64,000 nt of DNA, from assembly GCA_029215795.1 (NCBI GenBank), contig JARDYH010000002.1:59249001-59313000 (forward strand). Reading direction: 5' to 3'. A program made the position numbers and the translations under genes. Origin of the DNA: Anniella stebbinsi. Lineage: Eukaryota > Chordata > Lepidosauria > Squamata > Anniellidae. Positions within the stretch are counted from its first letter, which is position 1; every line of letters starts with the position of its first letter. Positions 1-11,312 of this stretch are shown piece by piece. The notes under the pieces were generated by a model. It saw only the letters and a list, made by a program, of their open reading frames with translations, ran no database searches and was not told the DNA's origin.

Positions 1-295
1 TGTGCCTCATTGCACCACAAGTGACAAGTAACAAGCTGGAATGGGCACGGGGAAACTTACAGAGGGATGCGGGGAAAGGATACATGGGAATGCTGTTTTC
101 AGAAGCACATAAACACACGCAACCTGCATTATCATCTAGTTCCAGTCTTAAATATTGGCACTGTGTGTATTTTCTAGCTTATCAGACATGTCTCCAGTTA
201 CCATGAAGTGATAAAACCACTGTCAATATTAGTGATTCTTTTTGCCCAACACATTTCCATGTTTATATTAGGATTCACTTAATTACCTGATTCGC
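1..295. other. unique-looking DNA
   Basis: No gene, repeat family or regulatory site could be recognised. A short open frame on the plus strand shows no domain or splice context. Confidence 0.4.
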
Positions 296-555
296 ATAAC
301 ACAACAACCCACTATGGCTGATCAACCATGGTGGGTTGTTGGCTTGTGTTGTGCAAAGCCAGAGTGATTTCTGCAAGGTGGCATGTGTTTCATAAACAAG
401 CTACACAAAAAATCTATGGCTTGTTCTAGGGTTGTTCATACCCATGGTGGCTTCTCGTGACGTCCAAACCCAGCTGGGCAATTTCATTGTGGGTTGTCAG
501 GAATGGCTAGAAAGCCACCCAGCAAGAGCAACCAAAGCCCATGCCACTCCTCACA
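296..555. repeat. foldback-type DNA transposon fragment, CCATGG/AACCCA family
   Basis: Contains an inverted pair, ACAACCCACTATGG and CCATGGTGGGTTGT, and scattered GGGTTGT/AAACCCAGC words that recur at 39.0-39.5, 40.1-40.4 and 52.1-52.5 kb. Ends are not clear. Confidence 0.45.
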
Positions 556-559
556 ATCT

Positions 560-813
560 CACAGATGAAGACCTTTTTATTTTCTCAGTATTTTGACAGT
601 TTATCAGTTTAATTTTTAATTTTGCTGTTTTAAATCTGTATTTTAAATTGGTATTAATTTTTGCATTGCTGCTTGCTTTTATCCTGCTTGTCTTCTTATA
701 TTGTATTTTTATACTATTGTTGCTTTATATTTTGAATGGTTTTTATGGTTTTAATTTTTGTAAACTGCCCACAGAGCTTCGGCTATTGGGCGGTATAAAA
801 ATGCAATAAATAA

Positions 814-845
<32 letters not shown>
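560..845 (+). mobile_element. L2/CR1-clade LINE 3' end
   Basis: AT-rich 3' UTR leading to the conserved stem GCTTCGGCTATTGGGCGG and ATGCAATAAATAAAT, followed by an AAT tail (about 813-845). The same 3' end is repeated many times in this window, in both orientations. No coding part remains. Confidence 0.8.
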
Positions 846-846
<1 letters not shown>

Positions 847-922
847 CACCACCATCCTCCCTCATCCCTTCTCAATGCCTTCTACCCCACCCTCCTAAAA
901 ATAGGGAAGAAAGTACACCAAT

Positions 923-1100
923 GTCATGAGTCTGTCTGAAGAATCTTCCTCTGAGGAGGAAGAAGTTGCAGAGACTGCAGCTTCACCCATTCCCCAGGAC
1001 TTACCAGAGGAGGAGGAACAGCAGGGAGGTTCCTCAGAAGAGCCCCAGGGAAGCCACCTTCTTCCTCCTCAGAGGAAGATTCTTCAGACGGACTCATGAC
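923..1100. repeat. 178-bp foldback with 44-bp arms
   Basis: Bases 923-966 and 1057-1100 are inverted copies with one mismatch. A 57-codon open frame (926-1099, plus strand) starts MSLSEESSSEEEE and ends PPQRKILQTDS. Because of the palindrome the minus strand reads nearly the same start and end. The acidic Ser/Glu run resembles low-complexity parts of retroelement proteins, but I do not recognise the family. Confidence 0.6.
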
Positions 1101-1339
1101 AACCAGAGAGTGTCCTGAATGCTTTCGCAACCTTAAAAAAACAATTTCAGTCCTGTGCAAGTGCACAGGAGTAAATCTCCATGGCTAGGAAATTTGCATA
1201 TATTTTCCTTCCGTTTTAATGCTCCGCCATGAAATTTGCATATGTTTGCCAATCCTGCTCAGTATGTATTGATGACAGCTAACAACAGTGGAAGGAAGCA
1301 ACAGGCCTGAAGGGGCAAAGGCAAAAGTCGTTGGAGGGT

Positions 1340-2300
1340 GTAGGAGAGAAGGAGCTTTAGTGGTGGGTCTTATTAGTTGACATGAGGCAGACTTTTTTTT
1401 TAAGTGTTCAATATAGGCTGACCATATTTGGGAAACCAAAAAAGAGGACACCCCATGGTGCTGCAGGAAAATGCATCATTTCCCCGGCCACCTTAAGGGC
1501 CCTGATTGGAGGGGGAAGCATATCATCCTCCCACCCAATCCTGTGCTCCAATAAGGGCCTTTTCTATAATGTCCGGGAATGATATGCTTTGCCCTTTAAG
1601 GCCCCGACTGGAGAAGTGGGGTAGGCGGAATGACGCACCTCCAAGAATGATGCCCCCCCCCACACCCTAATAGCAACTTTAAATGAGAAAGTGTGTCATT
1701 CCAGGACATTATAGAAAAATACAGAAAATCCCCCCTGACACCCTGGATAGATAAAAAACCAGGACAAATCCGGGGAAATCCTGACAGTTGGTCACCCTAG
1801 TTCAATAGCAAGGGAATTGCCAAAGTGGAGGATATTGAAAAAAGATACAAGAACGCTTGGCTAAATATTGGAGAGACACTCTTGCGAAAGACTTTAAGTC
1901 TTCCCACCCTCCCCCACCCCCACCCCCCCAAAACCTTACCAACACATTCCTACATTCATAAGGGCTTGGAAAATTATTTCATTTTTGAAATCTGATGTAT
2001 TTGTGTGGGGAGGAGCCTAAAGCAGCTGGTGGCTGCAGGAGAAAAGGAGCTTTAGCGGGTGGGTGTTCTTACTTTTATGTTGTGTGCAGCAGCCTTTAAA
2101 AAACCCAGGGAGGTACCAAAGTGGAGGATGACATTGACAAGGACATTGACAAGAGGGAGATATAATGGTATACGGGTATACTAAATACCCAGAGAGGCAG
2201 TCCTTGAAAAGAAGAGTTTTCAAATGTGTTACTGCATTCATAAAGGGTTAGAAAATTAATTCGATTTGGCAATCTGATGTGTGTGTGGGGGGGGGGAGTT
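1340..2300 (+). repeat. imperfect tandem duplication, about 310-bp unit
   Basis: GGAGCTTTAG (1352, 2046), CAAAGTGGAGGAT (about 1818, 2116) and CATTCATAA plus AATCTGATGT (about 1953, 2235) occur in the same order. Spacing is equal once the 386-bp element at 1414-1799 is removed. The unit itself is not recognised. Confidence 0.65.
1414..1799. mobile_element. non-autonomous hAT-like element, family B
   Basis: Starts TAGGCTGACC and ends GGTCACCCTA, and is flanked by an exact 8-bp duplication GTTCAATA (1406-1413, 1800-1807). An 8-bp duplication with TAGGGTGACC-type ends points to the hAT superfamily. No transposase is encoded. A second, inverted copy is at 31839-32218. Confidence 0.85.
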
Positions 2301-2459
2301 TCCCTCGCGTGCCGGCAACCAACTCCAGCAGACCAATTGCAGAAAGGGTGCTGATGTAGCGACAGAGGAAATGAGGTGTTCTGCTGCAAAGGCACCTGGG
2401 ATACATGCTGAAGAGTGTGGAGAAACAAGCCACAGTGAGTCACAGAGCGCCTGATCATC

Positions 2460-3424
2460 TGTCTGGTTAGTTATGGTGGCTTATCGTCAAGAGGCTTTGT
2501 GTGACATGAGAATCCAACCAGTACACTTCATCTTACATATAGATAAACATGGATATATAAACTGGTATATCATATTATACGGAAAATAGCTACACAAGCT
2601 ATGGAAAAAGGGAGCGGAAATAGGTTTGCTATTCTTGCAAATTCCAAATGGTTTGGGGGGGGGGAATCTTGTTGCTTCCTATCTATTAATTCAGAACAGC
2701 ATATTCTTCTAATTGTTACTAGCCGTCTGTTATTTTCTATGTTGCGGTATACACCAGCCTGTGCTCAGCTGGATTCCACTGAACTGCTGCTTTACAACCG
2801 CCTAAGTGTTGTGGAATTTATGACACAAAATGCAAACAATTCAGAATGGATGAGCTCTGGCTTGCCCTCTTTCCCTGGAGGATTTTCTTTATTTAGGAGT
2901 TAGACAGTCCTGATACATTGGAGCATTTCAAAGTGCCTTTTAAATGTTAAATATACATGAATATTCAATAGTGCTGCTCAGTTACAAGATTTGAGTGAAT
3001 CAGAATAAGAAATTTGTTGGAAAGGCATGCCATTTTCAACTGCTGAAATTGTGTCTGACTGTGTGTATAATAAATATATGCTGGAAGGCAGAATGAACTA
3101 GAAAGAACCAGATCCCAAACCAGGAAGAAAGAATTACAACCATGTCACAATAAGTTTATAGTTCTATTGTTAATACATTTAAGGGGTTTTGCTGGGGAAA
3201 TCTAGTTCAGGGAATCACATCCATTTATCAAGCAAGACATGCAATGAGAAACTGTGGGCCAATTGACCTTAGACTGATAGACAGCACAAGTTTCTCATGT
3301 TGCATGTTGTAGAGAGAAGACAGTACCTTCCTCTCTTGCCTATTCAAGACATACATTGGGAAGAGTCAGGGAGAAGCTTTCAGCTCCCTTGGCAACTGCT
3401 TATACCAGGGGTGGAGAAACTCTT
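2460..3424. other. unique-looking DNA
   Basis: Nothing recognised. A 100-codon frame at 2601-2903 (plus) has no domain, no convincing splice sites and ordinary base composition, so it is treated as chance. Confidence 0.4.
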
Positions 3425-4080
3425 CCATCGCTAATAATATCAAGGCCAACAATAAAGAATTATTTAAATATATCAGAAGCAGGAAACCAGCTAGGGAAGC
3501 AGTTGGAGTTAAGGGAGTACTAAAGGAGGACAGGGGGATTGCAGAGAAGCTGAATGAATTCTTTGCATCAGTGTTCACTGCAGAAGATAAAGGACAGATG
3601 CCTGTGCCTGAACTGATTTTTTTTGAAGGGAGTCTGAGGAACTGTAGGAAAGAGTGGTGACAAAAGATGAAGTTCTCAACCTTACTGACAAATTGAAAGC
3701 AAATAAATCACCAGGCCCGGATGGTATTCATCCTAGAGTTCTCAAAGAACTTAAATATGAAAAATGTGGAACTTTGAACAAAAATATGCAACATGTCCCT
3801 AAGCTCCACCTCTGTACCAGAGGACTGGAAGGTAGCCAATGTAACACTAATTTTTAAAAAGGAATCAAGGGGGGATCCGGGAAATTACAACTCTGTTACC
3901 TTGACATCCGTTCCAGGTAAATTGGTTGAAAGCATTATTAATGACAAAATTAGTAAGCATATAGAAGGGTATGTCCTGCTAAAGAAGAATCAATGTGGTT
4001 TCCGCAAAGGCAAGTCCTGTCTCGCTAATCTTCTAAAGTTCTTTGAGAGTGTCAACAAACATATGACAGACATGTAAGTG
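3425..4080 (+). mobile_element. CR1 LINE, reverse-transcriptase fragment (broken)
   Basis: Translation gives the region before the reverse transcriptase (EKLNEFFASVFTAED, about 3550-3590). It continues with NKSPGPDGIHPRVLKEL (about 3700-3755), then VPEDWKVANVTLIFKK and QCGFRKGKSCLANLL. These are standard CR1 motifs in the right order. Frame changes occur near 3620 and 3780. The element is truncated before the catalytic YADD box. Two frames cover 3654-3857 and 3793-4077. Confidence 0.85.
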
Positions 4081-5246
4081 AAATAGCTTCTAATGTGGTT
4101 ACAGCAACTTCCAACACACCATCACGAACTGCAGAAAAACAGTGGTTTACCTACATCCATTTTCAGCAGATGCTATGTGAAAATCAGCAGACAGAAATCT
4201 AGGATCCTGCTTGTACCATCTAGGAAATAGTATGGTTTCCACACATCATCTTCATGATCAGGTATTCATGGGATTGCTTCAAAAAGTAAATTCATGAGCA
4301 CAAAACTGTATTTATTTCACATCCAACCTTCCTTCTGCGCTTTTTGGGGGTTTTGTACGTAAGGTTTCCAAATGGTCTCCTATCCTGGAACTGACCAAAC
4401 CTAAACCTGCTTAGCTTCAACAGGTTTGCTTCAGGCCATTCTCTAGCACACTAATATTTTACAACTGACTCCCAGGTTATACCATTCCTTGAAACTGCAT
4501 ACACGTACGATTAATGTTGTAGTCAAAACACCCACTCTCATCTCAACATTCTCTTCTTCTTCCATAGAGAGCGATACAGCAAAACCTTCAGTTCAGCTCT
4601 TAATTTGCACCTATTCTATTGACCAAAGGCAAACAACCGTGAATACCTAGACAAAAATACCTAGGATGTTCACCAGACAAACTCCCCTGTGTTCTCTAGA
4701 CTATCAAAGAGCTGCATTTTAAATTTCCTAGAACTATTTCTCTCTCAGTTAAATAAATCAGACATTCTTATATAATTTCCTAAGATAATGGGAATGGGCA
4801 GAGGGTTTAATGTATAATTTAACTTTGCTGCAGACACTGCTTATAGCAAATTTATCTTCTTTACCTGTTGGAATTACGAAAACTATTTCTGTAGTTCTGT
4901 CTGGCACTGTGAAGAATGGAATGTATTTTCAAAAGAATATGCATAGGCTTTCAAAGGGCCAGGCATTTAATAGCCCTTTGGTCCACCCCTTGTGAGAGGG
5001 TGGGGAACTGTGGTCCCTCTAGGAACCTCCTGTTGTTTCCTCACTCTTTTCATTACCATTACATTGTGTGTGGTGCACGCAATGAACATTGTAACATGTT
5101 TAACATTAAGAGTCCTGACATTAAAGTAAGCATACAGCTGTTTTTGTTCGTTTTCTCCTCACCCTATAAGTACCTACTTTAATTATGCAAACCTCCAGAC
5201 AGCGTAAACAGCAAATTTAGCTGAGAGGGAAATCATCCTTGTCTTT
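4081..5246. other. unique-looking DNA
   Basis: No repeat family or gene could be recognised. Short open frames at 4810-5182 on the plus strand look like chance. Confidence 0.4.
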
Positions 5247-6937
5247 TGTTGTTGTTATTATTATTTATTACATTTATATACTGCCTCATAGCTGAAGCCC
5301 TCTAGGCGGTTTACAAAAATTAAAAGATTGAACATTAAAAAGTCAATATACAAAATTTAAAACCATAAAACATAAAACAGCTGATATTTAAAACATTTTA
5401 AACTTTTAAGCCTGGCCACAAAGTCAGTTAAAACCTCAACAAAAGCTGTTAAAATGCCTGGGAGAAAATAAAAGTTTTGACCTGGCGCCGAAAAGATAAT
5501 AGTGTTGGCGCCAGGTGGGCCTCATTGGGGAGATCATTCCATAATTGGGGGGCCACCACAGAGAAGGCCCTCTCCCTTGTTGCCATCCTCCGAGCTTCCC
5601 TCGGAGTAGGCACCCGGAAGAGGACCTTAGCCGTGTAAGGCTTTATAGGTTAAAACCAGCACCTTGAATCGGGCTTGGAAACATACAGGCAGCCAATGCA
5701 AGCAGGCCAGATTTGGTCTTATATGTTCGAACCTTGTGGTCCCTGTTACCAATCTGGCCGCTGCATTTTGCACAAGCTGCAGCTTCCAAACCACCTTCAA
5801 AGGCTGCCCCATGTAGAGCGCATTGCAGTAATCTAACTTGGAGGCTACCAGAGCATAGACAACTGAAGCCAGGTTATCCCTGTCCAGATAGGGGCATTAG
5901 CTGGGCCACCAACCAAAGTTGGTAGAAGGCACTCCGTGCCACCGAGGCCACCTGAGCCTCAAGTGACAGAGATGGTTCTAGGAGAACCCCCAAGCTACAA
6001 ATCTGCTCCTTCAGGGGGAGTGCAACCCCATCCAGAACAGGTTGAACACCCTCCATCCAGTCAGAGGAACCCCCCACTAACAGCATCTCAGTCTTGTCTG
6101 GATTGAGTTTCAGTTTATTAGCTCTCATCCAGTCCATTGCTGCAGCCAAACACCGGTTCAACACATCCTCAGCATCACCTGATGAAGATGAAAAGGAGAA
6201 GTAGAGTTGCGTGTCATCAGCGTACTGATGACAACGCACTCCAAAACTCCAGATGACCGCACCCAACGGTTTCATGTAGATGTTGAACAGCTTGGGGGAC
6301 AAGACTGACCCCTGCAGAACCCCACACTGGAGAATCCACGGGGCCGAGCAATGTCCCCCAAGCACCACCTTCTGGAGGCGATCCGTCAAGTAGGAGCGGA
6401 ACCACTGCAATGCAGTGCCTCCCACTCCCAACTCAGCCAGTCATGCCAGAAGGATACCATGGTCGATGGTATCAAAAGCCACTGAGAGATCAAGGAGAAT
6501 AAACAGAGTCACACTCCCCCTGTCCTTCTCCCGACATAGGTCATCATACAGGGTGACCAGGGCTGTTTCCGTGCCAAAACCAGGCCTGAAACCTGACTGA
6601 AATGGATCCAGATAATTAGTCTCATCCACAAGTATCTGGAGCTGGCCAGCACCCACCCGCTCAAGGACCTTGCCCAGGAATGGAACATTTGCCACCAGAC
6701 TATAGTTATTAAGATTTTCTGGGTCCAGGGAAGCTTTCTTCAGGAGTGGTCTCACTATTGCCTCTTTCAGACCATCTGGGACCACTCCCTCTCATAGAGA
6801 GGCATTAATCACTTCCCTGGCCCAGCCGGCTGTTCCATCCCTGCTAGCTTTTATAAGCCAAGAGAGGCAAGGATCCAAAACAGAAGTGGTTGCACAAACC
6901 TGTCCAAGCACCTTGTCAACGTCCTCGAGCTGTGCCT
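5247..6937 (-). mobile_element. L2/CR1-clade LINE, long 5'-truncated copy with degenerate ORF2
   Basis: Reading right to left, the copy enters inside ORF2 (LEDVDKVLGQ, about 6937). It has an in-frame TGA near 6795, then a reverse-transcriptase frame (6785-6441) with LLDLSVAFDTIDHGILL. A frame change leads to a second frame (6431-5874) with GSVLSPKLFNIYMKPLG and the catalytic YADD at its residues 70-73, followed by WMRANKLKLNPDKTEMLLVGG-like sequence. A third piece (5812-5627) holds ARLVTGTTR and LHWLPV. The 3' UTR ends with the GGCGG stem and a TTA-rich tail (5247-5275). It is the best preserved LINE in the window but cannot make a full protein. Confidence 0.92.
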
Positions 6938-7465
6938 ATCTATTGTTTAGTTCAAATATTTGTAACAATACAAAGTGTTAAAATAATCCATTCAAGATTA
7001 TCAAACCCTTTTTAAAGCATCAATCAAAGGAGATTAATTCAGTGCTTTGCTTTTCCTCCTCAATATAATATTGGTTCCAAGGAACAAATGCTGCTGAGAA
7101 GGATCTTGGAATAACTGATTATTTGTTTTGCCAATGATCTAACGTCCTTTCACATTCATTTTTTTAAACCTTTTAAATATGAAAACCACCAGCCATATTG
7201 CTCATACTTGAGTTTTCTTAACACACTACTGTTAAGTGTCTTTGATAGTATATTTCATAAATTTAAACAGCATTGTTTAAGATGCCTTTTGAGACATTAG
7301 AAATCATTTCCCCACTACCCGGAATCTTATTACTTAGTTATCATACAATCACAGATAGGAAGAATAATTTTGTGATGTGATCAAAGCATTCTGATTAGAA
7401 TTTGTGGTTTGTTCTCCTCTGACTCTTGCTGACTTTGGGACAGATGATTTAATAGTTCTGGCTAT
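6938..7465. other. unique-looking DNA
   Basis: AT-rich sequence with nothing recognised. Confidence 0.4.
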
Positions 7466-7830
7466 GATTTAAGGTAAGGGGCATAGCCTTGTGTCAGAGC
7501 ACATGATTTGCAGGCAGAAGGTCCCAAGTTCAATCTCTAGTGTCACTAATTAAATACGATCTCTGGCAGCAGCACTGGGTGGGGGGGGGGGGGAGGAGAG
7601 GACTCTGCTTGAGGCTCAATTTATAAGTGGCATGGACCATGCGTAAAGTCCTGATCCATTTAAGCATCTAAACGCATTAACCACATGTGTCAGCGCACGC
7701 ACACGTAGCATTATTACCATTCAAATGAACCAGATGGTGATCCTAGACAGCTGCTGCCAATCAGTTTCAACAATACTGGGCTAGACAAACCAATATTCTG
7801 GCCTCGGATAAGGCAGTTTCCTATGTTCAT
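7466..7830 (+). mobile_element. tRNA-derived SINE (family 2), interrupted
   Basis: The 5' part has box-A-like GGGCATAGCCTTGTGTCAGA and box-B-like AAGTTCAATCTC, separated as in a tRNA promoter. The 3' part, CTGGGCTAGACAAACC and ATAAGGCAGTTTCCTATG, is typical of the body of this squamate SINE. A G-run (7577-7593) and about 150 bp of other sequence separate the two. A second copy is at 55890-56500. Confidence 0.75.
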
Positions 7831-7965
7831 GATCCACAAGTTAGTCAGATTATCCAGGAGGATTTCATACACAGCCTTATCTGCTGCATCTTTAATCAGA
7901 TCAGGCTTGTTCCCAAGTACATCTGCATATGCCTGCAGCTTTAGGCATAGATTGCCCATCCACAC

Positions 7966-8200
7966 CGTTTATTTATTTATTTATATTCCATATAGGTTGT
8001 GTTACAGTGGGACAAGTGTGGTCAAATGCCAATTTAGAAGACTGCTTTGCCTGTGTTCCCCCATTCTACCCAGTCAGAACCTTGGAGGCACCTTTTGGGG
8101 GGCAAATATTTATTTATTTATTTATTATTGAATGATTGATTGCATTTCTATATCGCCCAATAGCCAAAGCTCTATGGGTGGTTCACAAATAACAGCTGGG
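7966..8200 (-). mobile_element. L2/CR1-clade LINE 3' ends with TTTA tails
   Basis: Two TTTA-rich tails (7968-7990 and 8107-8130). The second is followed by ATCGCCCAATAGCCAAAGCT, the reverse complement of the conserved 3' stem. Confidence 0.65.
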
Positions 8201-8936
8201 GGGTGGGGGTTGATTCAGATAGGGGCTCCACAGCTGTTGTTTGTTCTTGTTCAAAATAAGAGTAGCCGGTTTAAAAGTACATCTTAAAAAGTGTGAACAT
8301 GTAGTTTGACCCCAATGCTTCAAAGAAAAACATGGTCTGCAAAGTTTTGGATATAGAAGGAATGAGTAGTAAATGTGCCTCACTAACAGGTAATTATTCC
8401 ACATTGAAAACATAAAAACCATGATTTTTCAGATGCCTTACTCTCCTTTTCTGATTTTTTTCCTGTTCACCTTAATACTGCTTCCTTTTCTCCCTCTGGA
8501 CTGGATATATTACATCCAGGATTCCTATATATCCTCACTTGCCCTACTATCCTGAGGTTCTTTTTAATTGGTTCACTTAGCTGATTGATCTAGATTGTTT
8601 TACTATACCATCTCCCATAGCTCCTCTGATACAGTTTGTTGTGTGTGTGGTCACCAACTTTTTCTGCGAGGGCTCCTATACCTTGAATGGCTGCTTAACA
8701 TGGAAATTCAATGGATGGAGCTTTCTATCACTGAATCTCCATGTTCAGAAATTCTTTGCCTGCTAATTTCTACCATATAGCAGTTTTACCTGCATGAGAA
8801 CTACATCTACAAGACATTTCAAGAAGATTTCCCAATACTGTTGTCTATTCAGAAAAAAGACTTGCATTTTTAGCAGCACCTAGAGGCTACTACAACTAAA
8901 TTAAAAAACTAAATAAAATCCTAAATTAGAATTTTA
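8201..8936. other. unique-looking DNA
   Basis: No gene or named repeat was recognised in this stretch. Confidence 0.35.
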
Positions 8937-9036
8937 ATTAAGGCTCAATCCTAAACATGCTCTTTTAGATGTAAATCTTGTTGAAATCACTGTTATTTAG
9001 TTCTGAGTAAATATGTTCAGGTTCATTATGCAAAGC
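8937..9036. repeat. about 90-bp foldback, family H
   Basis: Begins near CAATCCTAAACATG and contains TTCTGAGTAAATATGTTCAGG. This is one copy of a short imperfect palindrome seen at least seven times in the window (for example 27655-27752, 40397-40488). Confidence 0.5.
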
Positions 9037-9223
9037 AGAGATTGATGTCTCAGAATCTCTCTCTCCCCCTTCCTACCACTGTGTATACACCAGAAGGGGA
9101 ACATGCCTATGTGGAAACACAATAATATTGACTGAGCTTTTCATGGAAATGAGATGCCTTGGTCATGGGAAATGGGTGTGATTGTTTCCACGTAACATCT
9201 GGTTCACATTACATAATGACACA

Positions 9224-9571
9224 GAAAGTGCCTTTACAAGAGCGATTTAAAGCTCTTTCAAAGCGCATTACCAATTTTACCTCCATATGAACGGAGCGCA
9301 AATTGGGGGTTGAGGCTATTTTTCTGTCCGATTATGCGCATTATCGAATGTGCATTAAATAGCGAATTTTAATTTACTGCGGGAGTGAAAGCACCTTATG
9401 ACCATGTAAACAAGCGATTCTTCACATTTAAACACTTTAAAGCGTGTTTCATACAACCGGTAATGCGCTTCACCGCCTCCCATGTATAGGATTAGGCGTA
9501 AAAGCGATTGCGAGAAGATGCACATCATCGGCCAACCGGGCGTCAAACCAAATTCTTGTAGAGGGGACCAG
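9224..9571. mobile_element. non-autonomous DNA transposon, family D (copy 1)
   Basis: Ends read GTGCCTTTACAAGAGCG and, at the other side, TTCTTGTAGAGGGG. The interior (ATTATGCGCATTATCG, TCCGATTATGCGCA) matches the copy at 36889-37239 in inverse orientation along its whole length. Many CpG and GCGC sites survive, suggesting it is fairly young. No target duplication was found. Confidence 0.75.
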
Positions 9572-10091
9572 AAAAAATACTGAGGCTTGCATGTGTGCAC
9601 TGGTCTCTAGACTGGCATGCACTATAAACATACATGCATTGTGGGTGGACGGGAAGTCCCCTTACTACATTGATGCCATGGGACACAAGAATGAGATCTG
9701 TGCTGGGGGAAGAAGAGCCTTGGAGGGAGGGACATATAGTTCATGTGTGGAGGTGATGGCCAGCTATGTTTCCCTGGCAGCTGGCCCAGGGCAAAAGAAG
9801 CAGGCACCAGTATCCAAATCACCTTAGCCAGGAGCAGTGATTAGATTAGAGCCTGCTCAGGAACAAATGGCTACTCATGACTAGGAAAGGGAGGAGCAAA
9901 ACAAGAAATGTGCGTGACTTGGAGATTTGCCTATCCAAAAGGCAGAGAAGGAACATAAGGTGCTTTCAGAACAAGTCAGGATTTAGGGAGAAGGAGCAGC
10001 CTTCTAATGCCTTGGGTAACCAGTTGTGGGTGGTTGGAAGAAGGAAGATCCACTTGGGAAGTGAGATGCATCACCAGGACACACTCCTCAG
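9572..10091. other. unique-looking DNA
   Basis: No gene could be supported. A plus-strand frame at 9444-9827 begins inside the family D element and has no domain. Confidence 0.4.
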
Positions 10092-10194
10092 GAACTTCCA
10101 TACTGTTCCATACCTCCAGTAACAGAGGCAGTAAGCCTATATACACCAATTGCTGGGGAACATAGGTGGGAGGGTGCTGTTGCACTGTGTCCGC
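10092..10194 (+). mobile_element. CR1-type LINE 3' end fragment
   Basis: CCTCCAGTAACAGAGGCAGT and CCAATTGCTGGGGAACAT belong to the widespread squamate CR1 3' end. The copy is cut by the family A element that follows directly. Confidence 0.7.
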
Positions 10195-10365
10195 TTGACC
10201 AGATACAAAAGAGGGCAGGGCTCCTGCAGCTTTAACTGTTGAGATGAAGAGGCAATTTCACCAGGTGCGGCATGCATACACAAATGACACCTGCTGAAAT
10301 GCCCTTTTTTTATACAACTGTTAAAAATACAGCAGTGAGATCTTCCTTTCCATGTGGTCACCCTA
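10195..10365. mobile_element. family A hAT-like element, right half only
   Basis: Starts at the internal GACCAGATACAAAAG of family A and ends GTGGTCACCCTA, matching the right half of the copies at 22404-22723 and 33067-33371. The left half is missing. Confidence 0.7.
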
Positions 10366-10461
10366 TGAGGTACTTGCATTTTTTTACCTGAAAAATAATT
10401 AATGAAGATATGGTAGTTGTTTGAGCAATAACATAAACCAGCTAATGGATTTCACACCTAC

Positions 10462-10640
10462 CTCTGCAACTTTTGCAGCATCCAGGACTCGACTGTCCTT
10501 TTCAATGTCCTTCTGTTTCTGTAAAGATCTCCACACAGCATTTCTTAATCCTTCTCGATTCATGTCCCCAGAGAGTTCACTTCGCAGGATAACTAGATTG
10601 TAGATCACACCATAACGGATAACCCAGAATGGATCATGAC
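10462..10640 (-). CDS. TMEM232: TMEM232 internal exon (last visible)
   Basis: The acceptor is TTATTTGCAG and the donor GCAGAG|GTAGGTG; 179 bases. The first two bases GT complete the T left by the 30845 exon to give cysteine, and the exon ends on a codon boundary. The peptide RYGVIYNLVILRSEL, then GLRNAVWRSLQKQKD, corresponds to TMEM232 YYGLVYNLVKISWEL and GLRNMIWQTLQKTKD. The C-terminal part of the protein (about 150 residues in mammals, charged and probably cytoplasmic) is not seen downstream to the left edge, so its exons are probably outside the window. In mammals TMEM232 lies next to SLC25A46 and MAN2A1; neither is recognisable here. Confidence 0.9.
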
Positions 10641-10693
10641 CTGCAAATAATGATGTTTTGGTGTACCATAAATATTATGATTTTTCTATCAGA

Positions 10694-10765
10694 TTAGAAC
10701 ATAAGAAACATTTTACTGGATCACACCGAGATCCATGTCATCTACCATTCTGCTTTAAACAGCAG
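10694..10765 (-). mobile_element. CR1-type LINE 3' end fragment
   Basis: AGAACATAAGAAACATTTTA followed by TGGATCACACC is the reverse complement of the CR1 3' end. It is diverged and very short. Confidence 0.5.
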
Positions 10766-11094
10766 CCACCTGATGTCTTTGCAAGCTCAGGCCAATTTAA
10801 ACATGACAAAGCCATTTAAACGAGGTGTGGAAAGCACTTACCCATATAAGTGTTCCACACATCTGTCATCTTGTTTAAAAGGCACTTACAGTGTGCACTG
10901 GGCCATTGCAGCCAGCATTAGCATCACAGCAGCATGCCCTTCTGGTCCATAGACTGTTGGGTGTGCCATTGCTAACTCAGAACACAGTTTGCCCATCGCA
11001 TATAGTTATTATTTTTAAAAGAAACACAGCTGCATGAAAAAAATCCATGTTTTTGCAGGGGAATAAGGTAATGGCTATCCCCTCAATGGCTACT

Positions 11095-11312
11095 CCCACA
11101 TTAGGGATTATATCCAATGGTGTACTTCTGCCAGTGGGAGAGAATGCTGGCAGAACAGATTTCTCCCTCCCCCTGCAAGCCCCCAAAATCAGTTCTGGAG
11201 GTTGGAGGCTCTCTGGACCAGATTTGTGGCGGGGGGTTGCAGGGGAGGAGAGGACAGGGAAATCCTTTTGTGTAATCAGATGTGTGCTCATCATGCCAGA
11301 GTTCAATCCAAC
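11095..11312. repeat. family M element
   Basis: Shares ATATCCAATGG, the C/G-rich CCCTGCAAGCCCCC core and GGGAAATCC with the stretches at 14129-14332 and 37735-37885. The ends (ATATCCAATGG and GTTCAATCCAAC) suggest a short inverted-repeat element, but the borders are unclear. Confidence 0.45.
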
